Positions 9,949 to 18,062 of a stretch of DNA of 64,000 bases are shown in pieces. Both the position numbers and the translations under genes were made by a program. Location of the stretch: positions 206,403 through 270,402 of the forward strand of contig UCEY01000021.1 of assembly GCA_900471605.1 (NCBI GenBank). The letters are read 5' to 3'. Position 1 is the stretch's first letter. Each line of letters begins with the position of its first letter. The notes below the pieces were generated by a model that ran no database searches, had not been told where the DNA came from, and saw nothing but the letters and a program-made list of their open reading frames with translations. Origin of the DNA: Hyphomicrobiales bacterium. Lineage in GTDB: Bacteria > Pseudomonadota > Alphaproteobacteria > Rhizobiales > Rhizobiaceae.

Positions 9949-10062
9949 TCGGGTGGTCTTTCAGTTCAAGTCTTGGTTCGTCAGCCGGTTTTCCGGGTGC
10001 AGGCCGCGCATTCACCGACCATGTTTCCACTTGCCCAAGTGGCTGACATGTGTTCTTCTATA

Positions 10063-10077
10063 TGGAACGATGGTCCA
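10063..10077. promoter_or_regulatory. IclR-family operator candidate
   Basis: TGGAAC-GAT-GGTCCA matches, with one mismatch, the 15-bp TGGAAC-N3-GTTCCA palindrome typical of IclR/KdgR-type sites. It is centred between the divergent MFS and iclR genes, about 115 bases before the MFS start and about 90 before the iclR start. Confidence 0.5.
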
Positions 10078-10163
10078 TTAATAGAATATTCCCGTGAACC
10101 TCGGGCTGTCAACGACGCTGTTGCGATCGCCGTATCGACAGCTGCCACGGGAGGGCCAATGGA

Positions 10164-10991
10164 ATGTCGGCTTTGGGGGAAATGGGAATGGCGGGCCTGC
10201 AGGACGAGGACCAGAAGGGCCGGCTTTCGTCGGTTTCCATGGCGATCCGCATTCTCAAGGCCTTCGAGGGCGACGATGCGGAGATCGGCATCACCGAGCT
10301 TGCCCGCCGTCTCGGCATTGCCAAGAGCACCGTCCACCGGTTGGTGGCAACACTGATGGCGGAGGATTTCCTCGAGCAGAACCGCGATACCGGCCGCTAC
10401 CGCCTCGGGCTCGGGCTTTTCGGCCTCGGCTCGCTGGTGCGCAACCGCATGGACCTTTCCACCGAAGCGCGCACGCTGCTCATCGACCTGCGCAACGAGA
10501 CCGACGAGACGGTGCTGCTCGCCGTTCCTGCCGGGCCGGAGATCATGTATATCCGCGTCCAGCCTTCCAGGCAGGCCGTGCGCATCAGCGCCGAGATCGG
10601 CATGCGAGCGCCTTATCACTCGACGGCTGCGGGCAGGGCCATGCTCGCCTTCCAGCCGGAAAGCCGCATTGCCTCGCTCATCGGGGGAACCTTGTCGCCG
10701 CGAACCCCGAAGACTGTAACCGATCCCGACAAGCTGCAGAAACTGCTCGGCAACATCCGCCGCCTCGGTTACGCGGTGGAAGACGAGGAGAACGAACTCG
10801 GCATGCGCGCCATTGCGGCACCCATCCGCGACGCCCAGTCGGAGGTGGTCGGCGCGGTCGCGGTCGCCGGTCCCGTGCAGCGCCTGTCGCTGAAGAACCT
10901 CAACGGGTTTGCCGAACCGCTGCTGGGCGCGGCACGCGCCATCTCTGCCCGCCTCGGGCATCGCGGCTCGCTTGGTGGCGGCGATTCCTGA
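10164..10991 (+). CDS. IclR-family transcriptional regulator
   Basis: A 275-residue regulator. An N-terminal winged helix (ITELARRLGIAKSTVHRLVA, about 42-61) is followed by the C-terminal IclR ligand domain containing AAGRAMLAF and YAVEDEENELGMRAIAAPI. The start is supported by GGGAGGG 8 bases upstream. It diverges from an MFS exporter and lies just upstream of the gluconate dehydrogenase operon on the same strand, so either or both could be targets. The nearby IclR-like palindrome at 10063 favours the exporter and autoregulation. Effectors of this family are usually small organic acids. Confidence 0.88.
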   Translation: MSALGEMGMAGLQDEDQKGRLSSVSMAIRILKAFEGDDAEIGITELARRLGIAKSTVHRLVATLMAEDFLEQNRDTGRYRLGLGLFGLGSLVRNRMDLSTEARTLLIDLRNETDETVLLAVPAGPEIMYIRVQPSRQAVRISAEIGMRAPYHSTAAGRAMLAFQPESRIASLIGGTLSPRTPKTVTDPDKLQKLLGNIRRLGYAVEDEENELGMRAIAAPIRDAQSEVVGAVAVAGPVQRLSLKNLNGFAEPLLGAARAISARLGHRGSLGGGDS

Positions 10992-11140
10992 CGATCGCAG
11001 CCCGTGTCGATTTAATGTTCCAGAAGGGTTGCCGCCCGTCAGGCCTGCTCTAGGTGAATCGTTGAACCGTTCGGTTCGATCTCATCGGCGCACGTCGTTC
11101 CGGCGCGTCACCGACCTTTTCTCTCCGGGGAGGTCTTCCT

Positions 11141-11893
11141 ATGGAAACCCACTGTCTTAAGCGCCCGACGCGGCGCCAATTCCTTTCATCCGTCGCTTTT
11201 ACCATTCTCGCCGGCAGTGCCGCGCCCGTGATGGCACGCAGCATTTCCGGCAGCCTGCCCTGGGAGGCGCGTTCCGCCGATCCGCCGGTGCAGGTCAAGC
11301 CCGGTGGCTGGCTGTTCTTCACGCTGGAGGAGGCGCAGACCATGGAGGCGGTCGCCGACCGGCTGGTGCCGGCGGACGAGCTTTCGCTCGGCGGTAAGGA
11401 TGCGGGGTGCGTGCTTTATCTCGACCGGCAGCTCGTTGGGTCCTACGGTACGTCGAGCCGGCTCTATACCAAAGGCCCTTTCATGCCGGGCCTGGCGACG
11501 CAAGGGTATCAGGCGCCTGACACACCGGCCCAGCGTTACCGATCCGGCATTGCCGCTCTGAACGCCTTTACCCGCGACGCCAAGGGCGGCAAGCGCTTCG
11601 CCGAGCTTGCGCCCGCCGACCAGGACGCAGTCCTCAAGGATCTCGAAGCCGGCAAGATCACCCTGCCGAACAAGGTGGATGCCAAGTCCTTCTTCAACCT
11701 GATGCTCGCCAACGTGATGGAAGGCTTTTTCGCCGACCCGATCTATGGCGGCAACAAGGACATGGCCTCGTGGAAGATGCTGGGCTTTCCCGGCGCGCGA
11801 TACGACTACCGCGACCACGTTTCCAAACACAACCAACCCTATCCCCTGCCTCCGGTTTCGATCGCGGGCTCGATGGAATGGATGACCAGGTAG
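11141..11893 (+). CDS. Gluconate 2-dehydrogenase subunit 3 (gamma, Tat-exported)
   Basis: A 250-residue protein with a twin-arginine signal (TRRQFLSSVAFTILAG at residues 10-25). It contains the gluconate_2-dh3 domain, including FTLEEAQTMEAVADRLVPAD near residue 56 and DPIYGGNKDMASWKMLGFPG near 200. It is the small subunit that accompanies the flavoprotein across the membrane in periplasmic gluconate or 2-ketogluconate dehydrogenases. It is followed 12 bases later by the FAD subunit and then the cytochrome subunit. Subunit order (gamma, large, cytochrome c) is as in Pseudomonas and acetic-acid bacteria. Confidence 0.9.
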   Translation: METHCLKRPTRRQFLSSVAFTILAGSAAPVMARSISGSLPWEARSADPPVQVKPGGWLFFTLEEAQTMEAVADRLVPADELSLGGKDAGCVLYLDRQLVGSYGTSSRLYTKGPFMPGLATQGYQAPDTPAQRYRSGIAALNAFTRDAKGGKRFAELAPADQDAVLKDLEAGKITLPNKVDAKSFFNLMLANVMEGFFADPIYGGNKDMASWKMLGFPGARYDYRDHVSKHNQPYPLPPVSIAGSMEWMTR

Positions 11894-11905
11894 GGACTGA
11901 CAGAC

Positions 11906-13672
11906 ATGACCACTATTCTACCCCGCAAGGACGTCGTGATCGTCGGCCTTGGCTGGACGGGCGCGATTCTCGCCCATGAACTGACCGAGGACGGTCTCGA
12001 TGTCGTCGCGATCGAACGCGGCCCCTGGCGCGATACGGCAACCGATTTCAACATCGGTTACGTCCAGGACGAGCTTCGTTACGGCATCCGCCGCGATCTC
12101 TTCCTGCAGCCGACAGTCGAAGCGATGACGATGCGCAACAACACGTCGCAGACGGCGCTGCCGATGCGCGACTATGGCTCCTTCCTGCCCGGCAACGGGG
12201 TGGGCGGTGCCGGTGTTCACTGGAACGGCCATACCTGGCGGTTCTGGGACAGCGACTTCCAGATCGCCGACCACCTGAGAGACCGCTACGGCGCAGCGCG
12301 CATCCAGGACCTGCAACTGCAGAACTGGGGCGTGACCGGCGCCGAGATGGAAAAATCCTTCGACCGGTTCGAATATCTCGCCGGCATTTCCGGCAAGGCG
12401 GGCAATATCAACGGCCAGATCCAGGAGGGCGGCAATCCGTTCGAGGATCCGCGCTCGCGCGACTATCCGCTGCCGCCCTTGCAGATGACCTATGCGCCGA
12501 CGCTGTTTGCGGAGGTGACAAAGTCTCTGAACCTGCACCCGTTTCCGACGCCTGCGGCCAACCTTTCCAAGGATTATATCAACCCGCTCGGTATCGCGAT
12601 GGGCGAGTGTACGATGTGCGGTTTCTGCGAACGGTTCGGCTGCGCCAACTATTCGAAATCCTCGGCCCAGACGACCATCCTGCCGGTGCTGATGAAGAAG
12701 AAGAATTTCGAGGTCCGCACCGAGTCCGAAGTCCTGCATGTGGATCTCGACGCGTCGAAGAAACATGCCCGCGGCGTCACCTATGTGAATACGTCGGGCG
12801 AGGAATTCTTCCAGCCGGCCGATATCGTGCTGCTCTGCGCCTACGGGCTCCACAATGTCCGGCTGATGATGCTGTCGGGGATCGGCCAGATCTACGATCC
12901 GAATACCGGTGAGGGCACGGTCGGGCGTAACTACTGTTACCAGACCAATGCCGGCGCGCAGGTGTTCTTCGACGACAAGAATTTCAATCCGTTCGTGGCG
13001 GCCGGCGCGCTCGGCCAGACCGTGGATGATTACAACGGCGATGCCTTCGACCACGGGCCGCTCGATTTCGTCGGCGGCGCCGGCATCAATTGCATCCCCT
13101 CCAACGGAAGGCCGATCCAGACTCGTCCGACCCCGCCCGGCACGCCGCGCTGGGGCAGCGACTGGAAGAAGGCGACGGTCAAGGCCTATAAGTCGACGCT
13201 CGGCTTCTCCTCGCAAGGCTCGAGCTACCCGACCCGCGGCAATTATCTCGACCTCGATCCGACCTATACGGACCGGTTCGGGCGGCCGCTTCTGCGCTTC
13301 ACCTTCGATTTCCCGGACAACGACATCCGCATGTCGAACTGGGTCTCGGACCGGATGGAGGACATCGCCAAGGCCTTCGGCGGCCGGCAATACACCAATA
13401 CCCGCCGTAAGAAAGGCTGGGATTCGGTGCCCTACCAGAGCACTCACAATACCGGTGGGGCGATCATGGGCACCGATCCGAAGACCAGCGCCGTCAACAA
13501 ATACCTGCAGAGCTGGGATGTCGCCAATGTCTTCGTGGTCGGCGCTTCCGCCTTCGCCCACAATGCCGGAAAGAACCCGACCGGCACAGTGGGGGCGCTC
13601 GCCTATCACGCGGCGGATGCCATCCGTCAGCAATATCTCCGCAACCCGGGCCAGCCTCTGGTGTCGGCATGA
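11906..13672 (+). CDS. Gluconate 2-dehydrogenase-type GMC flavoprotein (large subunit)
   Basis: A 588-residue GMC oxidoreductase. The FAD-binding GLGWTG motif lies near residues 14-19 and the GMC C-terminal part includes NTGGAIMGTDPKTSAVN. A four-Cys segment GECTMCGFCERFGC near residue 233 matches the [3Fe-4S]-type cluster motif of membrane hexose/polyol dehydrogenases. It oxidises gluconate (or a related sugar acid or polyol) in the periplasm and passes electrons to the cytochrome c subunit. It has no signal peptide of its own, consistent with piggy-back export on the Tat-bearing small subunit. Its stop overlaps the next start (ATGA). The sugar substrate is inferred from family only. Confidence 0.88.
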   Translation: MTTILPRKDVVIVGLGWTGAILAHELTEDGLDVVAIERGPWRDTATDFNIGYVQDELRYGIRRDLFLQPTVEAMTMRNNTSQTALPMRDYGSFLPGNGVGGAGVHWNGHTWRFWDSDFQIADHLRDRYGAARIQDLQLQNWGVTGAEMEKSFDRFEYLAGISGKAGNINGQIQEGGNPFEDPRSRDYPLPPLQMTYAPTLFAEVTKSLNLHPFPTPAANLSKDYINPLGIAMGECTMCGFCERFGCANYSKSSAQTTILPVLMKKKNFEVRTESEVLHVDLDASKKHARGVTYVNTSGEEFFQPADIVLLCAYGLHNVRLMMLSGIGQIYDPNTGEGTVGRNYCYQTNAGAQVFFDDKNFNPFVAAGALGQTVDDYNGDAFDHGPLDFVGGAGINCIPSNGRPIQTRPTPPGTPRWGSDWKKATVKAYKSTLGFSSQGSSYPTRGNYLDLDPTYTDRFGRPLLRFTFDFPDNDIRMSNWVSDRMEDIAKAFGGRQYTNTRRKKGWDSVPYQSTHNTGGAIMGTDPKTSAVNKYLQSWDVANVFVVGASAFAHNAGKNPTGTVGALAYHAADAIRQQYLRNPGQPLVSA

Positions 13673-14880
13673 GCAAGATCCTCTTTTCCCCCACCCTTGC
13701 CGTAACCGCGCTCTCGGCCGGCCTCGCATTCGCTCAGGCCCCCGACCAGGCGGACGAGATCATCCGCGGCCGCTACCAGGCGATCCTTGGCGATTGCGCC
13801 GCCTGTCACACCGCGCCGGGGGCAAAACCGCTTTCCGGCGGGCTGCCGCTCGAAACGCCCTTCGGCCAGATCATTCCGCCGAACATCACGCCCGACAAGG
13901 CATCCGGGATCGGCAACTGGACGGAGGCGGATTTCCGCAATGCGCTGAAGAACGGTATCGGCCATGACGGCAAGCGGCTCTACCCCGCCATGCCCTATCC
14001 GGCCTATACGAAGATGACCGACAGGGACATCGGCAACCTGTGGTCCTATCTCAGGACCGTCGATCCGGTGTTCAACCCGGTCGAATCCAACCAGCTGCCG
14101 TTCCCGTTCAACATCCGGCTGTCGATGATGGGCTGGAACATGCTGAATTTCACGCCCGGCGAATTCCGGCCCGATCCGTCGAAATCGCCGGAATGGAACC
14201 GCGGCGCCTATATCGTCCAGGGGCCGGGCCATTGCGGCACCTGCCATTCGCCGAAGACGGTGCTCGGCGCGGACAAGACCAGCGAGGCTCTCGAAGGCAC
14301 CTCGCTGCAGGGATGGTATGCACCCAACATCACCGGCAATTCCTACATCGGCGTTGGCAGTTGGAGCGAGGAGCAGATCGTCCAGTATCTGAAGACCGGC
14401 ACAAACGGGCATACGATCGCATCCGGCCCGATGGCGGAAGCGATCCAGGCCTCGACCTCCCTGATGACCGACGAGGACGTGCACGCGATCGCCACCTATC
14501 TCAAGAGCACGCAGGGTGGCCCGGCGCAAAAACCGCAGCCGATCCCTGCGAGCGATGCGCGTATGAAGGTCGGGGCGGCGATCTACCACGACACCTGTTC
14601 CGCCTGCCATGGCGGCGACGGCAAGGGCGCGAACCAGCTTTTCCCCGCGCTCGCCGGCAGCACGATCGTGCAGCAGCCGAGCGCCGAGACGTTGGCACGT
14701 CTGGTCCTGCAGGGCAGTCAGGCGGTGCATACGCCGCAGGCGAAGACGACGCCCGCCATGCCCTCGCTCGGCTGGAAGCTCTCGGACGAGCAGGTAGCGG
14801 CGGTGCTCACCTATGTCCGCAACAGCTGGGGCAACGCCGCGCCATCCGTCGGGGCATCGGATATCGGGGCGCAGAGGTAG
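13669..14880 (+). CDS. Gluconate 2-dehydrogenase cytochrome c subunit (tri-heme)
   Basis: A 403-residue periplasmic cytochrome with an N-terminal signal peptide (cleaved near FAQA, residue 24). It has exactly three CXXCH heme sites: CAACH (43-47), CGTCH (189-193) and CSACH (310-314). This matches the membrane-bound cytochrome subunit of FAD-dependent gluconate, sorbitol and alcohol dehydrogenases, which delivers electrons to ubiquinone. It begins inside the stop of the flavoprotein gene, so the two are translationally coupled. It is the last gene of the operon and is followed by a palindromic repeat region. Confidence 0.92.
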   Translation: MSKILFSPTLAVTALSAGLAFAQAPDQADEIIRGRYQAILGDCAACHTAPGAKPLSGGLPLETPFGQIIPPNITPDKASGIGNWTEADFRNALKNGIGHDGKRLYPAMPYPAYTKMTDRDIGNLWSYLRTVDPVFNPVESNQLPFPFNIRLSMMGWNMLNFTPGEFRPDPSKSPEWNRGAYIVQGPGHCGTCHSPKTVLGADKTSEALEGTSLQGWYAPNITGNSYIGVGSWSEEQIVQYLKTGTNGHTIASGPMAEAIQASTSLMTDEDVHAIATYLKSTQGGPAQKPQPIPASDARMKVGAAIYHDTCSACHGGDGKGANQLFPALAGSTIVQQPSAETLARLVLQGSQAVHTPQAKTTPAMPSLGWKLSDEQVAAVLTYVRNSWGNAAPSVGASDIGAQR

Positions 14881-14898
14881 GGGGTTTAGCTTTCCGAA

Positions 14899-15046
14899 GT
14901 ATGCCCCTCACCCTAACCCTCTCCCCGTAAACGGGGCGAGGAGACTTGCCCCGCTCTTCGTCGGCGATTGGGGCAGGCCGCTGCAGCTTGCGTCCTTCTC
15001 CCCGCGCGCGGGGAGAAGGTGGCGGCAGCCGGATGAGGGGCGAGCC
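14899..15046 (+). repeat. Mosaic palindromic intergenic repeat, copy A
   Basis: About 150 bases with two hairpin modules. The left one is around CTCTCCCCG-N4-CGGGGCGAGG. The right one is CCTTCTCCCCGCG...CGGGGAGAAGG followed by TGGCGGCAGCCGGATGAGG. A second copy with the same module order but a different spacer is on the opposite strand at 63880-64000. It lies directly after the gluconate dehydrogenase operon, where it could also act as a terminator or RNA processing site. Confidence 0.75.
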
Positions 15047-15136
15047 CCAAGCCGCAGCCCTTTTATTTCCCACCTTCACGCGCTCCCATCCGCCCGCTAC
15101 AACTCCATCATTCCGTTTAAGATTTGTGGATCCCCC

Positions 15137-16372
15137 ATGGCCGATAGCGTTACCGATCGTTTCCTCCGTTATGTCGTCATCGACACCCAGTCCGACGCCA
15201 AGTCTCCGACCCAGCCCTCGACGATGAAACAGAAGGATCTCGGCCGGCTGCTGGTCGAGGAAATGCTGGCGATCGGCATTTCCGACGCGCATCTCGACGA
15301 GCACGGCTATATCTACGGGACGATCCCGGCCACGACCTCGAAGAACAACGTGCCGGTGATCTGTCTCTGCGCTCATATGGACACAGCTCCCGACTTCACG
15401 GGCACCAACGTCAGGCCGCAGATCGTCAGGAATTACCAGGGCGGCGATATCCAGCTCCTCGGCGACCGGAGCCAGGTGATCCGCGTCTCGGAACATCCGG
15501 TGCTCAAGGACCAGATCGGCAACGATATCGTCACCTCAGACGGTACCACGCTTTTGGGCGCCGACGACAAGGCGGGCATTGCCGAGATCATGACGGCGGC
15601 CGAATTCTTCATCAATAATCCGGACGTCAAGCATGGTGCGATCCGTATCCTCTTCACCACCGACGAGGAGATCGGCCGTGGCGTCGACAAGGTCGACCTG
15701 AAGAAGCTCGGCGCCGATTTCGGTTATACGCTGGACGGCGAAACCGCCGGAACGATCGAGGACGAGACGTTCTCGGCCGACGCGGTGGAGATCGCCATCA
15801 AGGGCGTCGCCATGCATCCGGGTTTTGCCTTCGGCAAGATGGAAAACGCCATCAAGATCGCCGGTGGCATCATCGCCAGGCTGCCGAAGGATATGACCCC
15901 CGAGACCACCAAGGGCCGCGACGGCTTCATCCACCCGACCGGCATGTCCGGGGTGATGGAGAAGGCGAACCTCTCGTTCATCATCCGCGATTTTACGGAA
16001 AGCGGCCTGAAAACCAAGGAAGCCCTTCTGGAAAAGATCACGCAGGAGGTTATCGCCGGATATCCCGGCTCCTCCTACACTTTCACCGTCAAGGAACAGT
16101 ACCACAACATGAAGGTGGTGCTCGACCAGCATCCCGGCATCGTCGATTACGCTGTCGAGGCGATCGGCCGGGCGGGCATGACCCCGGTGCGCGGCAGCAT
16201 CCGCGGCGGCACGGATGGTTCGCGTCTTTCCTTCATGGGCCTGCCCTGCGCCAACCTCTTCGCGGGCGGTCATGCCTTCCACTCGCCGCTCGAATTCGTC
16301 AGCAGCCAGGACATGGAACTGGCGGTGAAAACGGTGATCGAGCTCGCCAAGCTCTGGGAGGAGCGAGCCTAG
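15137..16372 (+). CDS. pepT: Peptidase T (tripeptide aminopeptidase)
   Basis: A 411-residue cytosolic M20B zinc metallopeptidase that removes N-terminal residues from tripeptides (E. coli PepT is 408 aa). Visible signatures are the metal/active-site motif CAHMDTAPD, the LLGADDKAGIAEIM motif with bridging Asp, FTTDEEIGRG carrying the catalytic Glu pair, and the C-terminal IRGGTDGSRLSFMGLPCANLFAGGHAFHSPLEF. The ATG at 15137 gives the family length; longer in-frame starts would run through the upstream repeat. It is monocistronic, with a terminator at 16445-16472. Confidence 0.95.
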   Translation: MADSVTDRFLRYVVIDTQSDAKSPTQPSTMKQKDLGRLLVEEMLAIGISDAHLDEHGYIYGTIPATTSKNNVPVICLCAHMDTAPDFTGTNVRPQIVRNYQGGDIQLLGDRSQVIRVSEHPVLKDQIGNDIVTSDGTTLLGADDKAGIAEIMTAAEFFINNPDVKHGAIRILFTTDEEIGRGVDKVDLKKLGADFGYTLDGETAGTIEDETFSADAVEIAIKGVAMHPGFAFGKMENAIKIAGGIIARLPKDMTPETTKGRDGFIHPTGMSGVMEKANLSFIIRDFTESGLKTKEALLEKITQEVIAGYPGSSYTFTVKEQYHNMKVVLDQHPGIVDYAVEAIGRAGMTPVRGSIRGGTDGSRLSFMGLPCANLFAGGHAFHSPLEFVSSQDMELAVKTVIELAKLWEERA

Positions 16373-16444
16373 CGCTCCGATCCCTGGAGCTTCACCTCGC
16401 ACGGGCCGGAACCGACCCCAAGGACACGCCCGCGAAAAACTGCG

Positions 16445-16472
16445 AAAGGCCGCCGAGCAGGCGGCGGCCTTT
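16445..16472. terminator. Terminator between convergent pepT and dctA
   Basis: AAAGGCCGCCG (16445-16455) pairs perfectly with CGGCGGCCTTT (16462-16472) over a 6-base loop. It is flanked by A- and T-rich ends, so it can terminate both genes. Confidence 0.8.
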
Positions 16473-16496
16473 CCGAATTGTGATGGAAACGGGCGA

Positions 16497-17831
16497 TTAT
16501 TCCGCGGGCTGTACCGAAGGCATCAGCGCCGCGTTTTCGGAATCGACGCTCCCGGCCATGGCGGCTGCAAACTGCGCCGGGTCCAGCTCGTTTTCCCAGC
16601 GGGCGACGACGACGGTCGCGACCGCATTGCCGACCAGGTTGGTGAGCGCGCGGCATTCCGACATGAAACGGTCGATGCCGAGGATCAACGCCATGCCGGC
16701 GACCGGCACGGAGGGGACGACCGAAAGCGTGGCCGCCAGGGTGATGAAGCCGGCTCCGGTAATACCTGCAGCTCCCTTCGAGCTCAGCATCGCGACAAGC
16801 AGCAGCAGGATCTGGTCGCCAAGCGTGATCGGCGTATCGGTCGCCTGGGCGATGAACAGTGCGGCAAGCGTCATGTAGATGTTGGTGCCGTCGAGGTTGA
16901 AGGAATAGCCCGTCGGAATGACAAGGCCTACCACCGACCGCTTGCAGCCTGCGCGCTCCATCTTTGCCATCAGGCCCGGCAGTGCCGCTTCCGACGAGGA
17001 CGTGCCGAGCACAAGAAGCAGCTCTTCCTTGATGTAGCGAATGAGCGAGAGGATGGAAAAGCCATTGTAACGTGCGACGGCGCCGAGGACGATCAGCACG
17101 AAGAGGAGCGAGGTGAGATAGAACGTACCGATCAGCATCGCGAGGTTGGCGATCGAACCGATGCCGTATTTGCCGATGGTAAAGGCCATGGCGCCGAAAG
17201 CACCGATCGGGGCGGCCTTCATCAGGATGGTCACCAGACGGAAGATCGGCGCGGTCAAGGCCTGCAGGAAATCGATAACCGGACGGCCGCGTTCGCCGAC
17301 CATGCCGAGCGCAATGCCGAAGAGGACCGAGAAGAACAGCACCTGCAGGATATCGCCCTGCGCGAAGGCGCCAACGATCGTATCCGGGATGATATTCATC
17401 AGAAAGCCGGTGATGGTGGCGTCATGGGCCTTCGCCGTATAGGTCGCGACCGCCTTGGCATCCAGCGTGGCCGGATCGATGTGCATGCCGGCGCCCGGCT
17501 GAACGACGTTCGAGACCAGGAGGCCGACGGCGAGGGCGAGGGTCGAGAAAACCAGGAAGTAGATCATCGCCTTGCCTGCGACGCGCCCGACCTTGTGAAG
17601 ATCGGCCATGCCGGCGATACCGGTCGCGACCGTCAGGAAGATCACCGGCGCGATAATCATCTTCACCAGCTTGATGAAGGCATCGCCGAGCGGCTTCAGC
17701 GATGCGCCGATATCCGGGTAGAAATGCCCGAGCAGGATGCCCGCGGCAATCGCCACGAGAACCTGAAAATAAAGATGGCGGTAGAAGGGAAGCTTGCCGT
17801 GCGTCTGCACGTCGGAAATCGTCGCGTTCAT
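16497..17831 (-). CDS. dctA: C4-dicarboxylate/proton symporter DctA
   Basis: A 444-residue inner-membrane carrier of the DAACS family that takes up succinate, fumarate and malate. It is the main carbon supply route of nitrogen-fixing bacteroids in rhizobia. Signatures are the serine-rich loop [28 protein letters not shown], and [23 protein letters not shown]. The start at 17831 has GGAGG 5 bases upstream and fits the usual length of about 441-444; longer ORF starts would run through the promoter. It diverges from dctB/dctD, with a perfect sigma-54 promoter and two dyads in between. Confidence 0.96.
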   Translation of the reverse strand: MNATISDVQTHGKLPFYRHLYFQVLVAIAAGILLGHFYPDIGASLKPLGDAFIKLVKMIIAPVIFLTVATGIAGMADLHKVGRVAGKAMIYFLVFSTLALAVGLLVSNVVQPGAGMHIDPATLDAKAVATYTAKAHDATITGFLMNIIPDTIVGAFAQGDILQVLFFSVLFGIALGMVGERGRPVIDFLQALTAPIFRLVTILMKAAPIGAFGAMAFTIGKYGIGSIANLAMLIGTFYLTSLLFVLIVLGAVARYNGFSILSLIRYIKEELLLVLGTSSSEAALPGLMAKMERAGCKRSVVGLVIPTGYSFNLDGTNIYMTLAALFIAQATDTPITLGDQILLLLVAMLSSKGAAGITGAGFITLAATLSVVPSVPVAGMALILGIDRFMSECRALTNLVGNAVATVVVARWENELDPAQFAAAMAGSVDSENAALMPSVQPAE

Positions 17832-17913
17832 CATATCCTCCATAGCGCCCCAACCGAATAGGCCTCCCGGGGCGGCGTTGCCGTTGCTGCAGGTGTGCTG
17901 CTGGCTTTGCTGG

Positions 17914-17930
17914 AGCAACATGCGTGCCAA
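17914..17930 (-). promoter_or_regulatory. Sigma-54 (-24/-12) promoter of dctA
   Basis: On the minus strand the sequence reads TTGGCACGCATGTTGCT, a perfect fit to the RpoN consensus TGGCACG-N4-TTGC. The expected start of transcription is about 12 bases downstream, near 17902, giving a leader of about 70 bases for dctA. Confidence 0.93.
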
Positions 17931-18006
17931 GAAGGAGATCGGCATCCAAGTAATTGATTTTGAAAAGCTATGTTTGGCGGCGAGCACGCGGCTGGCGGGG
18001 CGCTTC

Positions 18007-18052
18007 GTGCGGATTTCCGCCCTGGCCTTTGCATTTCATGCGGATTTATGCA
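18007..18052. promoter_or_regulatory. Tandem DctD upstream activator sites
   Basis: Two dyads share TGCGGATTT: GTGCGGATTTCCGC at 18007-18020 and TGCGGATTTATGCA at 18039-18052, spaced about 32 bases or three helical turns. They lie about 90-140 bases upstream of the dctA sigma-54 promoter, as known for DctD sites in Rhizobium and Sinorhizobium, and also abut the start of dctB. Confidence 0.75.
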
Positions 18053-18062
18053 CACTTCCGCG

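Noticed and set aside
8533..10356. 607-codon plus-strand frame
   Set aside because: Shadow of the DHA2 MFS transporter gene. Its composition (Arg, Asp, Gln and Gly repeats) is not that of a real protein, and it would run through the divergent promoter and into iclR.
11918..13729. 603-codon minus-strand frame
   Set aside because: Antisense to the GMC flavoprotein gene, whose FAD and Cys-cluster motifs identify the true coding strand.
14813..15136. Extended N-terminus of peptidase T through the palindromic repeat
   Set aside because: The extension would add about 108 unrelated residues. The ATG at 15137 gives the family length of about 410.
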